Shown here piece after piece: positions 22,847-33,867 of a DNA stretch of 64,000 nucleotides. Within the stretch, counting starts at the first letter, position 1. Each line of letters begins with the position of its first letter. The notes below the pieces were generated by a model that had not been told where the DNA came from, searched no databases, and saw nothing but the letters and a program-made list of their open reading frames with translations. The DNA lies in contig NZ_FMYL01000005.1 in assembly GCF_900096955.1 (NCBI RefSeq), forward strand, positions 124,001-188,000, written 5' to 3'. The DNA comes from Acinetobacter boissieri. GTDB lineage: Bacteria; Pseudomonadota; Gammaproteobacteria; Pseudomonadales; Moraxellaceae. The position numbers and the translations under genes were made by a program.

Positions 22847-24067
22847 ATGGCTATTGAAATTAATGCACCCGTATTTCCAGAGTCAGTTGCAGATGGCACG
22901 ATTGCGACTTGGCATAAAAATGTTGGTGAGCATGTTGCACGTGATGAAGTGATCTGCGATATAGAAACAGATAAAGTCGTACTTGAGGTGGTTGCGCCTG
23001 CAGATGGTCAGCTCACGGCTTTAGTCAAGCAAGAAGGCGATACGGTACTTTCAAATGAGCTGATTGCACAATTTGAAGCAGGAACTACGAATAATACAAC
23101 ATCATCAGAGACACAACAGGTAGAAGAAACCTCTTCTCAAACCCATGCAGGTGCAACAGCTGTTGTTGAACGCTCACAGCCTGTTGCTGTACAAGATCAA
23201 GCACCTGCAGTGCGCAAAGCCTTAAATGAAACGGGTATTGATGCTGCAAATATTGCAGGCACAGGCCGTGGTGGGCGTATTACCAAGGAAGATGTTGTTA
23301 ATCATCAGTCAGCATCTGCACCTACACCACAAATTACGATTACAGAAACAGCGACATCTTCTTCAACGCGTATTGAAAAACGTGTACCTATGACACGTTT
23401 ACGAAAGCGTGTTGCAGAAAGACTCTTAGCAGCAACACAGCAAACGGCCATGTTAACCACGTTTAACGAAGTGAACATGAAGCCTATTATGGATATGCGT
23501 AAGCAGTATAAAGATGCATTTGAACAGCGTCATGGTGCGCGTTTAGGGTTCATGTCATTTTTTGTGAAAGCAGTGACTGAAGCATTAAAGCGTTACCCTG
23601 CAGTCAATGCTTCTATAGATGGTGATGATATTATTTATCATGGCTATTATGATATTGGTGTTGCGGTGTCTTCTGAACGTGGGCTTGTTGTGCCTGTACT
23701 TCGTGACACTGACTGTATGAGCTATGCAGAAATTGAATCGGGTATTCGTAGCTATGCAGGGAAAGCACGTGATGGTAAATTGGCCATTGACGAAATGACG
23801 GGTGGTACATTTACCATTACCAATGGTGGTACATTTGGTTCATTGTTGTCTACGCCAATTTTAAATCAGCCACAAACAGCCATTTTAGGTATGCATAAAA
23901 TCCAAGATCGCCCTATGGCTGTAAATGGTCAAGTGGTGATTTTACCGATGATGTATCTTGCATTATCTTATGACCACCGTATGATTGATGGTAAGGAAGC
24001 AGTTGGTTTCTTAGTGACAGTAAAAGAACTATTGGAAGAGCCTGCAAAACTCATTCTTGATCTTTAA
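22847..24067 (+). CDS. sucB: Dihydrolipoyl succinyltransferase E2
   Basis: Core E2 enzyme transferring succinyl from lipoamide to CoA. One lipoyl domain at residues 2-76 has its lipoylated lysine at Lys43 in [11 protein letters not shown]. After a Ser/Thr/Gln-rich linker comes the E1/E3-binding domain ([32 protein letters not shown]), then the CAT-like catalytic domain ending [18 protein letters not shown] with the catalytic His. 406 residues, 17 bases after sucA. Confidence 0.98.
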   Translation: MAIEINAPVFPESVADGTIATWHKNVGEHVARDEVICDIETDKVVLEVVAPADGQLTALVKQEGDTVLSNELIAQFEAGTTNNTTSSETQQVEETSSQTHAGATAVVERSQPVAVQDQAPAVRKALNETGIDAANIAGTGRGGRITKEDVVNHQSASAPTPQITITETATSSSTRIEKRVPMTRLRKRVAERLLAATQQTAMLTTFNEVNMKPIMDMRKQYKDAFEQRHGARLGFMSFFVKAVTEALKRYPAVNASIDGDDIIYHGYYDIGVAVSSERGLVVPVLRDTDCMSYAEIESGIRSYAGKARDGKLAIDEMTGGTFTITNGGTFGSLLSTPILNQPQTAILGMHKIQDRPMAVNGQVVILPMMYLALSYDHRMIDGKEAVGFLVTVKELLEEPAKLILDL

Positions 24068-24119
24068 CTTGAAATTATCGTGATAAAAAAACACAATCTA
24101 CTTCGGTATAGTATTGTGA

Positions 24120-25568
<1,449 letters not shown>

Positions 25569-25575
25569 TGATGTA

Positions 25576-25603
25576 AAAAAGCGGTCTGATTAGACCGCTT
25601 TTT
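25576..25603. terminator. Terminator after lpd
   Basis: AAAAAGCGGTCT and AGACCGCTTTTT form a perfect stem with a 4-base loop, starting 8 bases past the lpd stop and ending in a T-run. It also faces the convergent prolyl hydroxylase gene. Confidence 0.88.
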
Positions 25604-25623
25604 ATATTTTAATATAAGTATTT

Positions 25624-26502
25624 TTAAGTAGAGTATTGTTGATCTCGTACCCACTTGGTCATAATCCATTTTTCACCTTTTACTACAGGCATACCTGCGT
25701 GTAAGCTTCTTGGGTCAAGTGTTTTGGTTTCAGTATTGTAGTATTCAAAATAGACCGCACTGCCTTTTACTGGCATGACATGAATGCCCAGTTCTGGAAA
25801 ATAAGTTGCGCCACCTTCCTCGACATCATTTAAGTACATAATCAGTGTAGATATTCTTTGCCCTGATCTAGCAAGTGTTTCAGCAGTCCCTTTTTTGTTG
25901 GGGTCAAAATAGTCGAAATGTGGGCGGTATTCACCACCAATGCCATATTTTAAAATTTGACAGCCTTCGCCATGCTCAAGTGGTACATTCATCAACTCTG
26001 CTAAGCGATGATCTACGCGTGTAAATAATTCATTTTCACAGACTTTGAAATATGTGCCTTCGCTAGTTCTGTTTGGGTTAAGCACGTGCTGGCCTGTATG
26101 TGGGTCAACAACGCGAGAGCGTTGCATTTTTTCTTGTGATAATAAAATAATTTCGTCACATTCTTGGGCGGTAAGCACGTCATGGAAGAGAACCACTTTA
26201 GGGTCATCTAGTTTCATGGCAACTTTAATCTGTTGCTGCTGTATGTGTATTTGATTTGAGATTTCCTTAGGGAGTATTTGTTCTGTTGATGTTGTTTTTG
26301 TATTTAATGAAAATTTTTCCAAGATTTTTGAAGCATCCTGTTTTGTCAGACTTTGTTTGTCTTGTGCAATGTGAGTTACTACAGCACAGGCTAAATCAAA
26401 GGAAAAACCATTTTGAATCATTTTATTAATCAAATCTTCTGGTAAACAGCCAGCATCTATATTGGTTTTTATCCAGTCTATCCAATCAAATGTGAGTTTC
26501 AT
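25624..26502 (-). CDS. Prolyl 4-hydroxylase-like 2-oxoglutarate/Fe(II) dioxygenase
   Basis: A 292-residue protein whose C-terminal 190 residues form a P4H-type double-stranded beta helix. The iron ligands are visible as His195 and Asp197 in YRPHFDYFD and His268 in SLHAGMPV, with a 2-oxoglutarate-binding Lys in VKGEKWIMTKWV. The segment NRTSEGTYF before the core is typical of P4H alpha-like proteins. The N-terminal 100 residues (DWIKTNIDAGCLPEDLINKMIQNGF) look helical and are not recognised. There is no signal peptide, so cytoplasmic. The substrate is unknown. It is convergent with lpd and sits 92 bases beyond the stop of the same-strand autotransporter, whose stalk is Pro-rich; any link between the two is speculation. 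Confidence 0.88.
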   Translation of the reverse strand: MKLTFDWIDWIKTNIDAGCLPEDLINKMIQNGFSFDLACAVVTHIAQDKQSLTKQDASKILEKFSLNTKTTSTEQILPKEISNQIHIQQQQIKVAMKLDDPKVVLFHDVLTAQECDEIILLSQEKMQRSRVVDPHTGQHVLNPNRTSEGTYFKVCENELFTRVDHRLAELMNVPLEHGEGCQILKYGIGGEYRPHFDYFDPNKKGTAETLARSGQRISTLIMYLNDVEEGGATYFPELGIHVMPVKGSAVYFEYYNTETKTLDPRSLHAGMPVVKGEKWIMTKWVRDQQYST

Positions 26503-26594
26503 TGTTTTCCTTTAATTCATCTGTAGGTGCATTTTTAATACGCCATTATCTAGGATGAAGAGGTCACTCCTAAAAGTAACCTCTATTGTTGGTA

Positions 26595-29500
26595 TTAAAA
26601 CTTATATTTTACGCCAACTTGTCCTTGTAAGTTGGTTTTGTCATCAGTGACCACTGCAACGTCAATAAATGTATTCCACTTACTGTCTTTGCTTGTATAT
26701 TGGGTATTTAAGCCAAATGTTGCGTAGTCACGTCTAAACTGTGGTGCATTGTAAGAGGTTGCACTTGCAGAAGATACGTTGTTTGCCACAGTAACTTGGT
26801 CAAGTCTGCGATGCAGAGCATTGGTGTATTCAGCATAAGCACCTACAGAAACTTGATTCGCAACCTGAGCATTCATACGTAACCCAGTATGTAGCTCTGT
26901 TTGGTTATTACTCACAGCACTTACAGTTAAACCTGTGTTATTGTTTTCACGCACACCGTCTAGTTTTACAGCATCATAACTTAGACCAATAAATGGTGTG
27001 AATGTAAGCCATTGTTTGAATGTAAAATGTGAACCAAATTCAGCATAAATGCCATAACTGTCTATAGTAGATTTCGTTTGAATACTTTGACTGGTTGTTG
27101 CAGTGATGCTGTTACGGGTAATTTTATTTTTACCTGTACCATAATGTGCATGGCCGAGTATGTACTGGTTTGCAAAGTTATATTTACCATATAGTCCTGA
27201 AAAGACTTGATTTACCTTACTCTTATCGTTATTCAAGCTGTAAGCAGAATCTTCGATATAGTTACTTAAATAGCCACCAATTACACCCTGTGGTACAGCG
27301 GTATCTACACCAACAGTTTGAGTGTTTATATTTGAGGTTACATTGTCCCAACCTTGAGCAGTACTTTTATTTTTAAACACACTTGCTGATGTCCAAACGC
27401 CAACCCCTTGTTCTGTAACCCAATTGGCACGATGGTTTACTGAACCATTGACAATAGATTGGTTACGTAGCAATACAGATGGTGTTTCTGCAAAAATAGA
27501 CCCTGAATTAGAGTTTAAAATAGCTTGAGCCATTGGCGCACTTTCTGCTGCTTGAATACTGACCGCATAATTTACCAGTGCAACATTATTGCTGTTGGTT
27601 TGGGCTTGATTGAGCAGTTTATTTACCACTTCACCACTAGCACTGCTGACAGTTGACGCACCTTGTACCACGCCTACTTTGGCTGCATCGTTATATGCAA
27701 TATTTGCAATCACATTGTTTTGAGAGTCGTAATTGACTTGGTCGACCGTAAGAAACGCACTTGACGCAGATACATCACTAAATTTACCTGTGACCTTATT
27801 GGCTTTAAGAACTTCGTAATAACCTTTAGTAATAAGTGATGAGTTGCTGATATTTTTGTTGGTTACAATCAGTTTGCCATCAAGTGAAGCATTACCTGTA
27901 GCTGTAAGTGTTTTTCCAACACGGTAAGTTAATGTACCAGATGCATTTTGTAGGTAGTCACCATTAATGGTAAAAGCACCATCTTCGGTCGAAAGGTTCC
28001 CCAAGTTTGTGACACTACCTACATGACCTGTACCTAATAATGCACCGCCATGATTAATCGTGAATGCTGATGCTGTGGTTGAACCCGTGATTTTAAGCTC
28101 ACCACGGTTCACTGTTGTTGTACCTGTATACGTATTTGTACCAGAGAGAATCAAGCGTCCATCACCTGTTTTAACGAGGCCTGCATCACCTGAAATATCA
28201 TTACTAAAAGTAGATACGGTGCCTAATGGTAAGTTAGCATTGAAGTCACCAAAGATGGTGCTAAATTTCCCCATGCCTTTTTTTGCTTTTTCATAATTGT
28301 AGTAGCCCCAGCCCGTGGTTTCATTATAAAGACCATTATTTTTAGATTTATCATCTATATATGTCGCAGTTGTTAAGATGGTTTGACGAACTTGGTCATT
28401 GCTCATCCAGTCAAAGTTGTACCAAACTAAAGCTGCTGTTGCGGTAATGTCGGGTGCAGAGCCTGACGTTCCCAAAAATGGCTTTAGACCACCTGTTGAT
28501 TCATCATAAACATTATGTACAAAGTCTGCCCCAATACACCAACGTGCTGCCATGCCACAGGCATTAGAGCCTGAGAAAAAGTCATATTTCTTTAGTTTTT
28601 TATGAGTTTCATCTAGACCAACGGCTACTAATATGCCTTTTTCAAGTGTTGGGTTATTTGTAGGCATTAAAGAATCGTAACTTGGTTGAGAAGAAGCATC
28701 ATTACCTGCTGCAAAAACCAGTAGTGCATTTTTATCCACTAACTTTTGTACACTACGAATCACATCTGAGAAAATGAGTAGAGTACTACTGTTAGAATAG
28801 TTAAAAATCTTAGTATTATTATTGCTTAGTAAGTCATAGGCGATGTCGTGTTTACCTACGTCTAGTGTATTACCTCCTGATTTTTTGTAAATTTGAGCAG
28901 CATAAATATCAACAAAGCCATTTGCAATGCCTGAGTCAACGGAGTTTATACCATTTGCTGCAATGATTTTGCTGACAGGCGTACCATGATCCATCCAATC
29001 TTGATCTTCTGGTGCAGCATTTGTTAAATCTGATTTATCTAATTTATAGCTACCATCTGCATTTGCTAGGTAGTAGTTACCTTTGCCATCCCATATTCTA
29101 TAGCCAAAACTGTTTCTATAAATATTTGGATCATTTTCGTCAGTTGTCGTTGCATATTTGTAGTTTCCATACACTTTGGTGACAACACCTTCGAGTGCTT
29201 TACTGTGTGCGATGGCCCCTGAGTCAACAACAGCTACTTTTATTTTTGAAGATGCATTTGTATTTTTATCAATGACAATGCTTTTATCTGGGTCTTGTTG
29301 AAGTGTTATTACAGGAGCAAGTTCAGGAGTAGGAGCTGGTGTTGGGGCAGGAACTGGTTCAGGAGCTGGTGTAGGAGTCGGTGCTGGTACAGGAGCTGGT
29401 GTTGGCGCAGGAACTGGAGCCGGTGTTGGTGTTGGCGCAGGAGTTGGAGTCGGTTCAGGAGCTGGTGTTGGTGCCGGTGTTGGAACTGGTGTAGGTGTTG

Positions 29501-30125
29501 GAGCTGGTGCAGGAGCCGGTGTTGGCGCAGGAGTTGGAGTCGGTACAGGAGCTGGTGTTGTTGGTGCTGGAGCAGGAACTGGAGCCGGTGTTGGTACCGG
29601 TGCTGGTGTTGGCGCAGGAGTTGGAGTCGGTACAGGAGCTGGTGTTGGTGCCGGTGTTGGAACTGGTTCTGGAGCCGGTGTTGGTACCGGTGCTGGTGTT
29701 GGTGCCGGTGTTGGAACTGGTTCTGGAGCCGGTGTTGGTACCGGTGCTGGTGTTGGCGCAGGAGTTGGAGTCGGTTCAGGCGCAGGAGTTGGAGTCGGCT
29801 CAGGAGCAGGAGTTGGTGTTGGAGTCGGTGCTGGTGCAGGAGTTGGAGCAGGAACTGGAGCCGGTGTTGGAGTCGGTTCAGGAGCAGGAACTGGAGCCGG
29901 TGTTGGAGCCGGAGCAGGAACTGGTGTAGGTGTTGGAGCTGGTGCAGGAACTGGTGTAGGTGTTGGAGCTGGTGCAGGTACCGGAGTAGGAGAGGGTGTT
30001 GGTGTAAGGATTGGTGTTGGTGTTGGATTGCTCTTAACACCTTCTTCACCACCACAACCTGTCATAATAAGTGAGCTAATAAGAATAGCTAATGTCGTTT
30101 TTGGAAAATCAAGATGATTTTTCAT
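26595..30125 (-). CDS. Lipoprotein subtilisin-like autotransporter with long Pro-rich stalk
   Basis: A 1176-residue surface serine protease. A lipoprotein signal peptide ends at LIMTGC, with Cys24 the likely lipidated residue. Residues about 33-270 are almost purely Pro-Thr/Ala/Val/Glu dipeptides. The S8 peptidase domain has the full triad: Asp301 in VAVVDSG, His380 in WMDHGTPV and Ser554 in GTSGSAP. An autotransporter-associated beta-strand repeat (about residues 645-715, [23 protein letters not shown]) follows. The C-terminal 280 or so residues are an autotransporter barrel ending GQVGVKYKF. The layout recalls NalP of Neisseria and SphB1 of Bordetella, lipid-anchored proteases that trim other surface proteins. 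The ATG at 30125 was chosen because the signal peptide starts there and GGGGA precedes it. The frame is open 21 codons further. Confidence 0.93.
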   Translation of the reverse strand: MKNHLDFPKTTLAILISSLIMTGCGGEEGVKSNPTPTPILTPTPSPTPVPAPAPTPTPVPAPAPTPTPVPAPAPTPAPVPAPEPTPTPAPVPAPTPAPAPTPTPTPAPEPTPTPAPEPTPTPAPTPAPVPTPAPEPVPTPAPTPAPVPTPAPEPVPTPAPTPAPVPTPTPAPTPAPVPTPAPVPAPAPTTPAPVPTPTPAPTPAPAPAPTPTPVPTPAPTPAPEPTPTPAPTPTPAPVPAPTPAPVPAPTPTPAPEPVPAPTPAPTPELAPVITLQQDPDKSIVIDKNTNASSKIKVAVVDSGAIAHSKALEGVVTKVYGNYKYATTTDENDPNIYRNSFGYRIWDGKGNYYLANADGSYKLDKSDLTNAAPEDQDWMDHGTPVSKIIAANGINSVDSGIANGFVDIYAAQIYKKSGGNTLDVGKHDIAYDLLSNNNTKIFNYSNSSTLLIFSDVIRSVQKLVDKNALLVFAAGNDASSQPSYDSLMPTNNPTLEKGILVAVGLDETHKKLKKYDFFSGSNACGMAARWCIGADFVHNVYDESTGGLKPFLGTSGSAPDITATAALVWYNFDWMSNDQVRQTILTTATYIDDKSKNNGLYNETTGWGYYNYEKAKKGMGKFSTIFGDFNANLPLGTVSTFSNDISGDAGLVKTGDGRLILSGTNTYTGTTTVNRGELKITGSTTASAFTINHGGALLGTGHVGSVTNLGNLSTEDGAFTINGDYLQNASGTLTYRVGKTLTATGNASLDGKLIVTNKNISNSSLITKGYYEVLKANKVTGKFSDVSASSAFLTVDQVNYDSQNNVIANIAYNDAAKVGVVQGASTVSSASGEVVNKLLNQAQTNSNNVALVNYAVSIQAAESAPMAQAILNSNSGSIFAETPSVLLRNQSIVNGSVNHRANWVTEQGVGVWTSASVFKNKSTAQGWDNVTSNINTQTVGVDTAVPQGVIGGYLSNYIEDSAYSLNNDKSKVNQVFSGLYGKYNFANQYILGHAHYGTGKNKITRNSITATTSQSIQTKSTIDSYGIYAEFGSHFTFKQWLTFTPFIGLSYDAVKLDGVRENNNTGLTVSAVSNNQTELHTGLRMNAQVANQVSVGAYAEYTNALHRRLDQVTVANNVSSASATSYNAPQFRRDYATFGLNTQYTSKDSKWNTFIDVAVVTDDKTNLQGQVGVKYKF
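29312..30035 (-). repeat. Low-complexity Pro-rich coding repeat with exact 54-bp duplication
   Basis: About 720 bases encoding alternating Pro-X dipeptides. Units are degenerate 6-, 12- and 18-residue blocks. One 54-bp unit (18 residues) is duplicated exactly at 29641-29694 and 29695-29748. The dipeptide register slips once, at a Thr-Thr near 29550. Such DNA can expand or contract in frame by slippage or recombination, changing stalk length. Confidence 0.9.
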
Positions 30126-30133
30126 GTATCCCC

Positions 30134-30172
30134 AGTTTACAATAAACTTACAAAGTATGATTATTGTAAACT
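30134..30172 (-). promoter_or_regulatory. 12-bp leader hairpin next to the autotransporter ribosome site
   Basis: AGTTTACAATAA (30134-30145) and its exact complement (30161-30172) flank a 15-base loop. In the mRNA the hairpin ends directly before GGGGA and the ATG at 30125. The AU-rich stem next to the Shine-Dalgarno sequence could modulate translation. Alternatively the two arms are an operator. Confidence 0.45.
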
Positions 30173-30532
30173 TAGCTTTTATATTCAATGACTAAATATA
30201 TTATTTTTTAATAAAAAATTAAGATTTTAAAAATATGACGAAGTAACAAGTAATGTTGAGAGGTAATCATACTTGAATAGGTATAGGTCATCGTTGTAAA
30301 AAATCTAACTTATGTTAGTTTACAAAATTAATTCTAAATAAATTGTTTACTCTACCTATATAGACCGTTATCCAATATAGATGAGATTTCCGTTTAGATT
30401 TCGGAAGAATATGGCCTTACCCATAAGTGATTATAAAATTAGTTATTTAGAAATACGATCGAAAATCAATATGCCTGATTAATGTTTGATTATAGAAGTT
30501 AAGGCTGAGGTAGAATATAAAAATATAGACAT
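30173..30532. other. AT-rich region upstream of the autotransporter
   Basis: About 360 bases with no gene. A small palindrome CTAAC-TTAT-GTTAG lies at 30305-30318, followed by two GTTTAC strings in direct orientation at about 30318 and 30345. Promoter elements of the autotransporter are presumably here, but none is clear. Confidence 0.4.
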
Positions 30533-30610
30533 AAAAAAATGCGTAGCGGTTGGGGGACCACTACGCACAAAATTGAATCAAGATAGGGGGCGACCTATCT
30601 GTCTTTCTAT
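30533..30610 (-). ncRNA. Candidate small RNA next to trpS (Aar-like position)
   Basis: On the minus strand two hairpins follow each other. AGATAGG-UCGCCC-CCUAUCU is at 30600-30581. An 11-bp stem UGCGUAGUGGU / ACCGCUACGCA with loop CCCCCA is at 30567-30540, followed by seven T residues, a textbook terminator. One stem pair is G-U on the minus strand but C-A on the plus strand, which supports minus-strand transcription. A possible promoter, CTGAAA-17-TACTAT, lies just upstream near 30643-30615. Both loops are C-rich, a feature of sRNAs that pair with Shine-Dalgarno regions. From memory, the A. baylyi sRNA Aar is encoded between trpS and sucD, so this may be its homologue. Alternatively it is only the trpS terminator. 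Confidence 0.6.
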
Positions 30611-30724
30611 GTTTCTATAGTAGACAGTTTGATTTAGCTTTTCAGTCAACATGCTGTATCAGTATGTTATGTTATGTAAGAAATGACCAAATTGCGTAAG
30701 TCAAACCAAAGAGGATCACGTATT

Positions 30725-31735
30725 TTAAAATTTAAACATGCCAAGACCGTGTTTAATTTCATCTAAAGTACTTTGAGTAATGATCTGGCATTTTTGAGTA
30801 CCGGCTTTGAGTACATCCATAATGTAGTCTGGGTCTTTTGATAGCTCATTACGGCGATCTCTGATTGGTTCAATCATTTCTTTGAGAACGGCCTCCAAAC
30901 GTTTTTTAACTGTGCCATCGCCTAAACCACCACGGCGATAATGTGCTTTAAGTTCTTCGACTTCTTCTTTGTTTGGGTCAAAAGCGTCTAAGTAAGTAAA
31001 TACCACATTGCCTTCTACTTGACCTGGGTCTTCAATCCGTAAATGATTAGGGTCGGTATACATTGCATTAACAGCTTTTTTAATGTCTTTATCTGTGGCA
31101 TTTAATACAATGGTATTACCTAAAGATTTTGACATTTTCGCTTTACCATCAAAGCCCGGTAATCGCCCTGTTTTTGATAGTAGTGCTTTACATTCAGGTA
31201 AAATATCTTGTCCAATTTGGCGGTTAAGACGGCGTACAATTTCGTTGGTTTGTTCAATCATTGGAATTTGATCTTCGCCTACAGGCACAACGCTGGCTTT
31301 AAATGCAGTAATGTCTGCAGCTTGTGCAACAGGGTAGCATAAGAAACCTGCTGGAATATCTCGTTCAAAACCACGCATTTGAATTTCAGATTTAATGGTG
31401 GGATTACGTTCTAAACGAGACACCGTTACAAAATTCAAATAGAGCATGGTCAATTCATTGAGTGCAGGTAAATGAGATTGCACACAAATAGTGGTTTTGC
31501 TTGGATCTATCCCTACAGCTAAATAATCTGTAGCCACTTCTATAATGTTACGACGTACTTTTTCAAAATTATCTGCATTGTCTGTAAGTGCTTGAGCATC
31601 TGCTAATAAAATATGTTGATGGTGAGAGTCTTGTAATCCTACACGAGAACGCAGTGAACCCACAAAATGGCCAAGATGAAGCTGTCCTGTTGGACGATCG
31701 CCAGTTAAAATAATTGGGCGTTGATCTGTGGTCAT
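30725..31735 (-). CDS. trpS: Tryptophanyl-tRNA synthetase
   Basis: Class I aminoacyl-tRNA synthetase charging tRNA(Trp). The HIGH-type motif is HLGH at residues 20-23 (GQLHLGHFVGS) and the KMSKS motif is in KAKMSKSLGN. The 336-residue length is typical of the bacterial type. The ATG at 31733-31735 has AGGA about 9 bases upstream, and the TTG nine bases earlier would bury that site. Divergent from the DUF808 gene. Confidence 0.97.
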   Translation of the reverse strand: MTTDQRPIILTGDRPTGQLHLGHFVGSLRSRVGLQDSHHQHILLADAQALTDNADNFEKVRRNIIEVATDYLAVGIDPSKTTICVQSHLPALNELTMLYLNFVTVSRLERNPTIKSEIQMRGFERDIPAGFLCYPVAQAADITAFKASVVPVGEDQIPMIEQTNEIVRRLNRQIGQDILPECKALLSKTGRLPGFDGKAKMSKSLGNTIVLNATDKDIKKAVNAMYTDPNHLRIEDPGQVEGNVVFTYLDAFDPNKEEVEELKAHYRRGGLGDGTVKKRLEAVLKEMIEPIRDRRNELSKDPDYIMDVLKAGTQKCQIITQSTLDEIKHGLGMFKF

Positions 31736-31928
31736 ACGAGTCAATCCTAAATGTTTTGTTGTTAGTGATAATTTAACTATTGTACGATATTCAACGGCAA
31801 TATGTGATAGTTTGCCAATAATCTCACTTTTCTGTTGTAATATTTATAGATATATCGCGTTTATATTGGCTAAGGTTACAGAATATCTTTAATATAAAGT
31901 TAAAATCAAAACAAAAGACAGGTGTGTT

Positions 31929-32846
31929 ATGGCGGGTAGTTTACTGCTTTTACTAGATGATATTGCAACTGTACTAGATGATGTTGCTGTGATGAGCAAA
32001 ACAGCAGCAAAACAAACAGCAGGTGTGTTGGGTGATGACTTAGCATTGAATGCACAACAGGTGACAGGCGTTAAAGCAGATAGAGAGTTACCTGTCGTTT
32101 GGAAAGTGGCTAAAGGCTCTTTTTTTAATAAGTGTATTTTAGTACCGTTAGCTTTATTAATAAGTGTATTTATACCGTGGTTAATTACGCCACTTTTAGT
32201 GATTGGTGGTTTGTTTTTATGCTATGAAGGCGTAGAAAAAGTAATGCATATGTTTATGCATAAATCGTCAAGTGAACAAGCACAGACACAAAATAATCAG
32301 CCTCAAGACTTAGCAAGTTACGAAAATGAAAAAGTGAAAGGGGCAATTCGTACAGACTTTATTTTATCTGCAGAAATTATTGTCATTACTTTAGGTACAG
32401 TTGCTACGGCACCACTCATTGATAAAATAGCAGTCATGAGCATTATTTCAATTGCAATGACGATTGGTGTATATGGCTTTGTAGCATTGATTGTAAAAAT
32501 TGATGATTTTGGATTGTTTTTACAAACAAAAACATCAGCTTGGCAGAAAAAAATAGGCCAAATCCTCTTGGCTTTCGCTCCTAAGTTAATGAAAACGTTG
32601 TCTGTGGTCGGTACGGTAGCAATGTTTTTAGTCGGTGGCGGAATTATTGCACATGCTGTACCTGCCATTCATCATTTTACCGAGCATAATACTGAAAGTT
32701 TAGGAAGTATTCCAAATGTTGGTTTTATTATTGGTAGTTTAGTACCAACGGGAGTGAACCTAATTTTAGGTATGCTTGCTGGTGCAGTTGTCGTAGTTGT
32801 TGTGATGTTGCTACAAAAAATATTTAAAAAAACATCTATATCATAA
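31929..32846 (+). CDS. DUF808 family membrane protein (YedI-like)
   Basis: A 305-residue inner-membrane protein. The N-terminus [44 protein letters not shown] is the DUF808/YedI hallmark. About six hydrophobic segments follow (near residues 72-105, 145-165, 175-195, 225-250 and 270-300). Function is unknown in E. coli as well. It is followed after 33 bases by the YpfJ-like peptidase gene on the same strand, so the two may be cotranscribed. Confidence 0.92.
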   Translation: MAGSLLLLLDDIATVLDDVAVMSKTAAKQTAGVLGDDLALNAQQVTGVKADRELPVVWKVAKGSFFNKCILVPLALLISVFIPWLITPLLVIGGLFLCYEGVEKVMHMFMHKSSSEQAQTQNNQPQDLASYENEKVKGAIRTDFILSAEIIVITLGTVATAPLIDKIAVMSIISIAMTIGVYGFVALIVKIDDFGLFLQTKTSAWQKKIGQILLAFAPKLMKTLSVVGTVAMFLVGGGIIAHAVPAIHHFTEHNTESLGSIPNVGFIIGSLVPTGVNLILGMLAGAVVVVVVMLLQKIFKKTSIS

Positions 32847-32879
32847 TGTTGCAATAAAAAATTATAAAGGTAAATCATT

Positions 32880-33785
32880 ATGCGCTGGAAAGACCGAGAA
32901 CAAAGTCAAAATGTTGAGGATCGTCGTGGTGGTGGTGCTGTAAAAACAGGTGGAATTAGTATTGCTGGTTTGGTTGTGGCATTTGTAGCATGGAAATTTT
33001 TTGGTGCAGATCCACAGCAGGCTTACCAAGCGACCAAGCAAATTACATCACAAACATCTGGGCAAACGCAGGGGCAGGCATTACGTCAGCCTACTGCTGA
33101 TCAGGCCGAATCTAAACAGTTTGTAACCACTGTATTGGCGGATACAGAAAAAACATGGTCGCAAATTTTTAAAGAACAAGGCAAACAGTATATACCGCCA
33201 AAGATTGTTTTATATACGGGTACAACACCAACTGCATGTGGTGCAGGGCAAGCTGCAATGGGGCCATTTTATTGTCCTGCTGACCAAAAAGTGTATTTAG
33301 ACACCACATTTTTTCAAGAAATGCGCAGTAAAATGGGTATTTCAGGTGAAAAAAATCAAACTGAACTTAACGCAAAAGGGCAAGCGGGCGATTTTGCAAT
33401 GGCTTATGTTATTGCACATGAGGTAGGCCACCACGTACAAAGTTTATTGGGTATTTCAAAACAAGTATCACAATTGAGTCGTCAATCGAATCAGAAAATG
33501 GCAAACCAGCTGTCTGTTCGCCAAGAGCTACAAGCAGACTGTTTTTCTGGCGTGTGGGCAAAACGTACCAATGATCGTGAACAGTTTTTAGATGAAGGTG
33601 ACGTTGCTGAAGCGATGGACGCTGCACAAAAAATTGGTGATGATTACTTACAAAAACGTGCTACGGGGCAAATTGTACCAGACAGTTTTACGCATGGTAC
33701 AAGCGCACAGCGTATGCACTGGTTTGATCGTGGTTTTCAATCTGGCAATATCAGTAGTTGTGATAGTTTTGGGCAAGAGATTTAA
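32880..33785 (+). CDS. ypfJ: YpfJ-type putative neutral zinc metallopeptidase
   Basis: A 301-residue protein starting MRWKDREQSQNVEDRRGGG, then one membrane helix near residues 25-42 (GISIAGLVVAFVAWKFFG), so probably membrane-anchored with the rest in the periplasm. The zinc motif HEVGHH has His180, Glu181 and His184. A downstream ELQADCFSGVWAK supplies the usual third ligand Glu. Conserved Cys residues (ACGAGQAAMGPFYCP, SCDSFGQ) could form disulfides. The family (KPN_02809/YpfJ) is widely conserved but its substrate is unknown. A terminator-like hairpin follows. Confidence 0.92.
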   Translation: MRWKDREQSQNVEDRRGGGAVKTGGISIAGLVVAFVAWKFFGADPQQAYQATKQITSQTSGQTQGQALRQPTADQAESKQFVTTVLADTEKTWSQIFKEQGKQYIPPKIVLYTGTTPTACGAGQAAMGPFYCPADQKVYLDTTFFQEMRSKMGISGEKNQTELNAKGQAGDFAMAYVIAHEVGHHVQSLLGISKQVSQLSRQSNQKMANQLSVRQELQADCFSGVWAKRTNDREQFLDEGDVAEAMDAAQKIGDDYLQKRATGQIVPDSFTHGTSAQRMHWFDRGFQSGNISSCDSFGQEI

Positions 33786-33797
33786 CTAAAATGCACG

Positions 33798-33837
33798 GCT
33801 TAAAAGAGTAAAGTGAAAAAGCTTTACTTTTTTAAGC
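33798..33837. terminator. Terminator-like hairpin after ypfJ
   Basis: GCTTAAAAGAGTAAAG pairs with CTTTACTTTTTTAAGC (about 33822-33837) with one internal mismatch. The inner AGTAAAG/CTTTACT stem is followed by a T-run, so it can terminate plus-strand transcription. Confidence 0.6.
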
Positions 33838-33867
33838 ATGATATATTTGTAAAATAAGAGCTTAAAT

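Noticed and set aside
29312..30035. Possible CRISPR array
   Set aside because: Repeats are short, degenerate, contiguous and in frame with a coding sequence; there are no unique spacers and no cas genes.
29295..30074. Long open frames on both strands over the Pro-rich stalk (Trp/Arg/Cys-rich, Leu/Gln/His-rich and Val/Glu/Leu-rich)
   Set aside because: They are by-products of the stop-free low-complexity repeat in other frames, have absurd composition and no ribosome sites.
30533..30567. Hairpin read as a plus-strand RNA
   Set aside because: The plus strand has a C-A mismatch where the minus strand has a G-U pair, and the T-tract lies on the minus strand.
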